A stretch of DNA of 64,000 nt, from positions 62,001 through 126,000 of the forward strand of contig JADJTE010000010.1 of the NCBI GenBank assembly GCA_016711295.1, written 5' to 3'. The notes under the pieces were generated by a model that made no database searches, was not told the origin of the DNA, and was given only the letters and a program-made list of their open reading frames with translations. Shown here one piece after another: positions 59,732 to 64,000 of this stretch (its first letter is position 1; every line of letters starts with the position of its first letter). Origin of the DNA: Sphingobacteriales bacterium. Lineage in GTDB: Bacteria > Bacteroidota > Bacteroidia > Chitinophagales > UBA2359. A program made the translations under genes and the position numbers.

Positions 59732-59955
59732 ACGCTAAGATATTGCATCAAAAAGTGAGGATAGAAAAGTGTTTGAGCTATCGAACTCAACGCTGAAACA
59801 ATCTATATACTTGCTGCAATTTGAGCTATGGCGCAAATTGCTCTTTTAAGCCCTTGCAAGGAATTGACATTTTGGGGTGTTGATAAAATTAGGCAAGGTT
59901 TTTGCAGTAAAAAGGTAAATCTAAAAACAAACAATTTTATCCTACCTTTTTCTAT
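59732..59955. other. Intergenic region before the secreted protein gene
   Basis: No coding sequence and no clear TAnnTTTG. Only AT-rich leader-like sequence is visible. Confidence 0.4.
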
Positions 59956-60993
59956 ATGAAACAACGTCTATTTATTGCAATGATAACCCTTCTATCGTGG
60001 GGGGGGCTACAAGCACAACCTGTGTTGAGCGGCACTACTACTATGCCCTTGGGCGAGCAAGTGGGAATCATACGAGTAGCTGCTACAAGTATTGATAACC
60101 AAGGCGCAGCGGGCAGCAATATCACGTGGGACTTTTCGGACATGCAGGCTATTGGCTCGCAAACTGCCTCCTTTCTCGCGCCCGATGCTACGCCTTTTGC
60201 AGGCAATTTTGGCAATGCCAACGTAGCCGTATCTTATCAAAGTGGTTTGCAGATGGGCTCGGCTATGGTGAGCTACGAATTTTTTAGTAGCTTGGCGAGT
60301 GGCTTAATTCGCAATGGCTTGGCTACTGCGCAAAATGTGCAAGTGAGTTATAGCGACCCTCAAAATACACTGACCTTTCCGTTTACCTACGGTACTACGC
60401 AAACCGACAATTTTGCCGCTACCTTTGCAACAGCAGGGCAGAGCGTAGAAGAAAGCGGCACTATTAGCGTTACGGGCGATGCTTATGGCAATTTGCTATT
60501 GCCCAATGCGTCTATCAATGGCGTGTTGCGGGTGCGTATTTTGCAGGAATATACCGATGTAGTCAATGGCATAGAATTGGAATTTTCGGTCGAAACATAC
60601 GCTTGGTTTCACCCTGAATTAGCTTATCCTCTCCTGACCATTTCGACCGAAAACGTAGTGGGTTCGCCCACTTCGGTGCGCAATGTTCATTATGCGCAAT
60701 TTGTGCCCAGCACGAGCATTGGCGATATTTACCCCAATTTTAGCTTTGTCTCCGCGCCTAACCCCGCCACAGACCAAAGCAATATCCGATTTTATATGCC
60801 ACAAAACGCACCGATACAGATAGCCGTCTATAATGCCATAGGGCAAAAAGTAACACAATTGTTAGACGAAACCCTTAATATCGGCAATCACGAACTGCCT
60901 CTTTCGGTGGCTGACTACCCAACGGGTATTTATTTCGTGCAATTGAGCCTAAACGGTTTGACCGAAACCCGCCGATTGGTGGTAGCGCGTTAA
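59956..60993 (+). CDS. Secreted protein with type IX secretion C-terminal sorting domain
   Basis: The 345-residue intact protein has a signal peptide (FIAMITLLSWGGLQAQ) and a ~230-residue beta-rich domain without a family I recognise (SNITWDFSDMQAIG, YEFFSSLASGLIRNGLATAQ). The C-terminal ~75 residues are a type A sorting domain (APNPATDQSNIRFYMPQNAP, QIAVYNAIGQKVTQLL, YPTGIYFVQLSLNG, RRLVVAR). The export machinery cleaves this domain after outer-membrane passage. It is a single-gene unit with a strong terminator downstream. Confidence 0.88.
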   Translation: MKQRLFIAMITLLSWGGLQAQPVLSGTTTMPLGEQVGIIRVAATSIDNQGAAGSNITWDFSDMQAIGSQTASFLAPDATPFAGNFGNANVAVSYQSGLQMGSAMVSYEFFSSLASGLIRNGLATAQNVQVSYSDPQNTLTFPFTYGTTQTDNFAATFATAGQSVEESGTISVTGDAYGNLLLPNASINGVLRVRILQEYTDVVNGIELEFSVETYAWFHPELAYPLLTISTENVVGSPTSVRNVHYAQFVPSTSIGDIYPNFSFVSAPNPATDQSNIRFYMPQNAPIQIAVYNAIGQKVTQLLDETLNIGNHELPLSVADYPTGIYFVQLSLNGLTETRRLVVAR

Positions 60994-61115
60994 AAAGACG
61001 CTAATCGAAGCTGTTTTTGTGCCAAAGACGGGTGTATTGAGGCATTGTTTCTTCATGCCGAGGTTATTATCGGGCTAAGAGGGGGAAAACGAAAAGTACC
61101 AAAGAGAAAAAAGAA

Positions 61116-61158
61116 AAAAACGCCGAAACCGTTACGCAATAAGGGTTTCGGCGTTTTT
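61116..61158. terminator. Intrinsic terminator
   Basis: AAAAACGCCGAAACC pairs over 15 bases with GGTTTCGGCGTTTTT, with runs of A and T on both sides, so it is bidirectional. Confidence 0.85.
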
Positions 61159-61342
61159 GTTTTTAAAAACGAAAAGTACCATAACGGACTTTAGCGGACT
61201 TTTTGCGGCATTTTTACTGCCTTTTATAAAAACTTTAAAACTTTAAAAACAACGGAAAACCTTACACCACAAGCATTACAGACAAAAACAACTAAAAAAA
61301 ACAGAAAACTCTAAAACACTAAAAAACAGCCAAAACATGCAA

Positions 61343-61415
61343 TTAGGTTACCACTTTTTGCAGTTAGGTTAGCACTTTTAGGTTAGCACTTTTAGGTTAG
61401 CACTTTTAGGTTAGC
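61343..61415 (+). repeat. 14-bp tandem repeats (TTAGGTTAGCACTT) at the presumed left end of a Mu-like element
   Basis: Three exact head-to-tail units at 61364-61405, a partial unit at 61406-61415, and one variant unit (TTAGGTTACCACTT) at 61343-61356, 7 bases upstream. A TG dinucleotide at 61338 could be the element terminus. Terminal transposase-binding sites or repressor operators would look like this. Confidence 0.6.
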
Positions 61416-61461
61416 TGACTGCCTATGGCTTGACATTTTGTAAAAAAAATGTGCATCAGCA

Positions 61462-61895
61462 CTATTTTTTATATAGTGCAATAATTTCGCGGAGACTTGA
61501 TATATGCGCGTCTTTATCTGCTACCTTGTCTTTTAAGGCTTGTATTTCTTGTTCGAGTAACGCCACCTTGTGTGATAGGTCTTTTTCGGTAGTATTAGTA
61601 TTGACCTGCTGCTGCACATGATACCCATTAGCCACAATGTTGCCAATTCTCCCTGAATTATTGGCACTCGAAATATCAGAACCAGAATCTATGATTATTG
61701 GTGAGCGTATAAGTTCATCCACACTAATACCGAAAAATCGGCAATTTTAATTAGTCTGTCAAGGCTTGGCTCTGATTTGCCACGTTCATAGTCACTCATT
61801 GTTGTGCGGGTCACATCAAAGGTGGTTGCTAAATCGCTTTGCTTGCACTTGGTGCTAATTCTTAGATTTTTAATATTGTACGAAAAAAATGACAT
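61462..61895 (-). CDS. XRE-family repressor-like protein with C-terminal coiled coil, one frameshift
   Basis: The N-terminal helix-turn-helix is clear (IKNLRISTKCKQSDLATTFD, VTRTTMSDYERGKSEPSLDR). After a break near 61720 the protein continues DELIRSPIIIDSGSD, a linker with QQQVNTNTTEKDLS, and a coiled coil (KVALLEQEIQALKDKVADKD). The rebuilt length is ~144 residues. This layout is common in Bacteroidota phage and transposable-element repressors. It is divergent from the rightward genes starting at 62094, as a lysogeny repressor would be. Confidence 0.78.
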
Positions 61896-62007
61896 AATCG
61901 ATTGAATATTAAGAGTTTATCCTATTTTTATGAATTAAAAAAATAAAATTGTGTTTTTTTTCCAAAAAAAAATTGGAAAAAACTTACACAAGTGGATTTT
62001 TTCGGCG

Positions 62008-62015
62008 TATCTTTG
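62008..62015 (+). promoter_or_regulatory. -7 promoter element of the rightward element genes
   Basis: TATCTTTG followed by CAA fits TAnnTTTG, 79 bases before the ATG at 62094, and is positioned like an early promoter facing away from the repressor. Confidence 0.55.
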
Positions 62016-62093
62016 CAACGTAAAAAGTCGGTAAAGGTAACGCAATAGCAAAGCACATGCCGCACAAGTAAAATTTTAAAGCCCTAAATTGAC

Positions 62094-62367
62094 ATGAATC
62101 CACAAGACATTAAAGCGAGGTTAGGCTACGGCGACATGAAAAAGATAGCCAGGCTCGGGCGTACAACGCCAAACAGTGCGGCTGGTGCTCAAAGGCGAGT
62201 ACGGCGAAACGCTACCCTGCTACCTCAAAGTGCTGCGTGCTGCCCTCGTCGTAGCGGCAGCACGCGAAGCCGAACTAAGCCGCTTGGCACAAATGGCGCA
62301 CGACATAAACGCCCATGCCCTACAACGACAACAACAACAACAACAACAACAAGGGGCGCATATATAA
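62094..62367 (+). CDS. Small helix-turn-helix protein (Ner-like) with poly-Gln tail, one frameshift
   Basis: It reads MNPQDIKARLGYGDMKKIAR, then after a break near 62160-62175 VRLVLKGEYGETLPCYLKVL, AALVVAAAREAELSRLAQMA and a tail of at least eight Gln encoded by CAA repeats, ending GAHI. The arrangement (KKIARL..., recognition-helix-like TVRLVLKGEY) is that of small HTH regulators. By position, first rightward gene opposite the repressor, it could act like Mu Ner. The length is about 90 residues. Confidence 0.55.
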
Positions 62368-62494
62368 GGAGGGGTCGGCGGCGGGGCTGTTCTAATTTTC
62401 GGGCAAAGGTATGTTTTTTGCTTCCTTTTTTGTTGCATTTGCGTTGCATTTTTAAATCCTCAATCCAGTTTCACATTTTTTACCACCTACCAGT

Positions 62495-62842
62495 ATGAAC
62501 AAAATCACATTTTACCAATTGCCAAACGGCACCCCTCCTCCCGACCTCGTTAGCAGTTGGCTTCAAGCCGACAATATAGCAGCAAACCGCTTGTCGTTGG
62601 TGCATGTATTGGCGCAAAAGATAGAACATATAGCCAAACGCATTGCTTGTTATGAGGTGGGCAACCTGCCCCAAATGGCAGAGCTGGTGCGCTTGTTAAA
62701 CGATACCAAATTGTTGGTGTCGTCATACTCGCCCTATTGCAATATGAACAACGAAGACCTAAGTGTAGAAATGGGAACGATGCTTTCGGTTTGTGCCCTA
62801 ACTAACTACACCCAAACGTTTGTGGGCGATATGGATTTTTAG
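62495..62842 (+). CDS. Hypothetical protein of the Mu-like element
   Basis: The 115-residue protein (MNKITFYQLPNGTPPPDLVS, HVLAQKIEHIAKRIACYEVG, MGTMLSVCALTNYTQTFVGD) is mostly helical without a membrane segment or a motif I recognise. It lies between the HTH gene and the transposase, where element-specific accessory genes usually sit. The last few codons (FVGDMDF) may be affected by a frame break, since similar coding-like sequence follows. Confidence 0.5.
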   Translation: MNKITFYQLPNGTPPPDLVSSWLQADNIAANRLSLVHVLAQKIEHIAKRIACYEVGNLPQMAELVRLLNDTKLLVSSYSPYCNMNNEDLSVEMGTMLSVCALTNYTQTFVGDMDF

Positions 62843-63000
62843 ACCTCATTCTGGCTATTGTGCCCACCGTAGGCGGCGATTTTACAGAAAAAGACGCACA
62901 TCGCGTTTTTATACCGAATAATGTGCCATGCCATTCTATACCGATGCCGATAGATGGCATATAATACGCCCTAAAACACCACCACCCCTATAATAACCCT

Positions 63001-64000
63001 ATGAAATACATAAGCGAAGCCTATTACCTTAGCCTAAGCGAAATAACCTCGGCAACAGGCTATCAAAAAGAGGTGGTTATTACACGCTTGGCATTAGGTC
63101 GCAAGACCTGGCAAGGCATAAAAGACCCCGCCGATGGTAGGGCTCGGCTGTTGGCTCTATGCCACGCTTAGCGGGGCAAACAAGGCAAGGGTGTTGGAGT
63201 GGATAGGGCGCACGATTGGGGTAGATGCGGGCGACGAGCATACTGTACTTGCGGCTTATTTGGCACATTGCAATGTGCGCGATGGATTGGTGTCGATAGG
63301 CGATTTGCTTAGTTCCTTAGAGGTAAGGAGTAGCGACAAGGCATTTTAGGGGCATAGCAAACCATACGGCCGGCCCTTCACCGATGCCCAAGTGGGCAGT
63401 TTGGCGTGGCAGCCGCCACACTTAGGTACTTGGGCAGTAGTGCCGCCCGAGAGGCGGCGGTGGCTTGGGGTGGTTGGGAAGCGTTTTTGTCGGCATGGGC
63501 ATTGTATTTGAAGCCTCCGTCAGAGCCACCCATATACGGTTTGGCAATTGGAAGTACTCGTGTATTGCGTCGCCGCATAGCCGACTATGCCGCCCCAAGG
63601 CAATGTGGCATTGGTGAGCAACAAAATAGGCAACCAAAACACAGCCAAGCTGACAGACCAAGTAAAGCCATACTTGCGGCTGCTATATCGGCGGCACAAC
63701 CGCTTGGCATTTACCGACATATTGCGTTTGTTAGAGGCAAAAGTAGCCCAAATGGGCTGGGCATACAAGCCAATAACCGCCGACACAGTAGCTAATTACC
63801 TAAACCAACCCGATGTAAGAATGGCATGTGCCACCGAGCGATACGACAAACGCGAGTGGGAACGGCTGTTTCATGTAACAGTAAAGCGGTCAGCCCCACA
63901 CACCCACACGATATGTGGGTGATGGACGGCACCCCGATAGAGCTGTACTGGTGGGACGGCAAAAAATTTAGGCGCGAGTCGGTGTTTTTGGTCATCGATG
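63001..64000 (+). CDS. DDE-type (Mu A-like/rve) transposase, frameshifted, continues beyond window
   Basis: The start at 63001 (MKYISEAYYLSLSEITSATG, YQKEVVITRLALGRKTWQGI) looks like an N-terminal DNA-binding domain. Helical segments follow in successive frames (KARVLEWIGRTIGVDAGDEH, KPYLRLLYRRHNRLAFTDIL, YKPITADTVANYLNQPDVRM). At 63913 a frame reads WVMDGTPIELYWWDGKKF, with VFLVID at the window edge. WVMDGTP supplies the first catalytic Asp of an integrase-core fold. At least four indels lie in 63130-63910. The remaining catalytic residues lie beyond the window. Confidence 0.7.

Larger units (their letters stand above)
60994..61461. other. Region between the secreted protein gene and the element-borne repressor
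   Basis: It contains a terminator (61116-61158) flanked by two copies of AAAACGAAAAGTACCA (61087 and 61168), an A-rich stretch, and the tandem repeats at 61343-61415. The boundary between host and mobile DNA probably lies near 61338. No genes are seen. Confidence 0.5.

Noticed and set aside
61343..61415. CRISPR array
   Set aside because: The 14-bp units are directly adjacent without spacers, and no cas genes are nearby.
1..64000. tRNA or rRNA genes
   Set aside because: Candidate GTTCAAATC-like T-arm strings (e.g. near 1003 and 24808) lie inside coding sequence and lack the rest of a cloverleaf. No rRNA signature was seen.

Overview
The window is chromosomal DNA of a member of the Bacteroidota, most likely a Saprospiria/Chitinophagales-type lineage. 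Support comes from many genes preceded by the Bacteroidota -7 promoter element TAnnTTTG and lacking Shine-Dalgarno motifs, a protein with a type IX secretion C-terminal sorting domain, fused E1 alpha/beta 2-oxo-acid dehydrogenases, a MetH without its homocysteine domain, and a Kdp locus with a sigma-54-type regulator. About half of the genes are split into two to five overlapping reading frames that rejoin into one recognisable protein after single-base corrections, often in homopolymers. This is far too frequent to be biological and points to an indel-rich assembly, so I annotate such loci as one gene and note the breaks.

Layout. 1-8.6 kb: a secreted cytochrome c/copper monooxygenase-like protein (cut by the window edge), an SF1 helicase, a small membrane protein, cobalamin-dependent methionine synthase and a pyruvate dehydrogenase E1 beta. 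8.6-16 kb: a seven-gene leftward efflux operon (TetR, TolC, HlyD-type lipoprotein, two ABC ATPases, two ABC-2 permeases), laid out like YbhGFSR, with near-identical 29-bp palindromic operators abutting the start codons of tetR and tolC. 16-31.4 kb: an MFS exporter, two more E1 dehydrogenases, CvfB, LapA, GMP synthase, a SirB1-like protein, topoisomerase I and a flotillin-like SPFH protein. 31.5-32.3 kb: a perfect hairpin and an IS630 relic.

32.3-42.6 kb is a complete potassium-uptake locus: an NtrC-type regulator, a terminator, a well-formed sigma-54 promoter, a 27-residue membrane peptide, kdpF, kdpA, kdpB, kdpC, an outer-membrane porin, a KdpD sensor without kinase, and a separate HAMP-PAS histidine kinase. 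The regulator, promoter and split sensor together suggest that potassium starvation is read out through sigma-54 instead of KdpE.

42.6-60 kb: HtrA protease, a glycosyltransferase, a Gfo/Idh dehydrogenase, a methyltransferase next to a phosphatidylcholine synthase-like gene, glutamate dehydrogenase, a tRNA-guanine transglycosylase without zinc cysteines, a membrane GT2, a sigma factor carrying an N-terminal carboxypeptidase-regulatory-like beta-sandwich, AspRS, pseudaminic acid synthase, a CPBP protease, DUF2007, CdsA, Psd and a type IX-secreted protein. From about 61.3 kb to the right edge the layout is that of the left end of a Mu-like transposable element: 14-bp tandem repeats, a leftward XRE repressor, a rightward promoter, a small HTH (Ner-like) gene, an unknown gene and a DDE transposase running off the window. 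The items I rate most unusual are the sigma-factor fusion, the sigma-54-wired Kdp locus, the twin TetR operators and the Mu-like left end.
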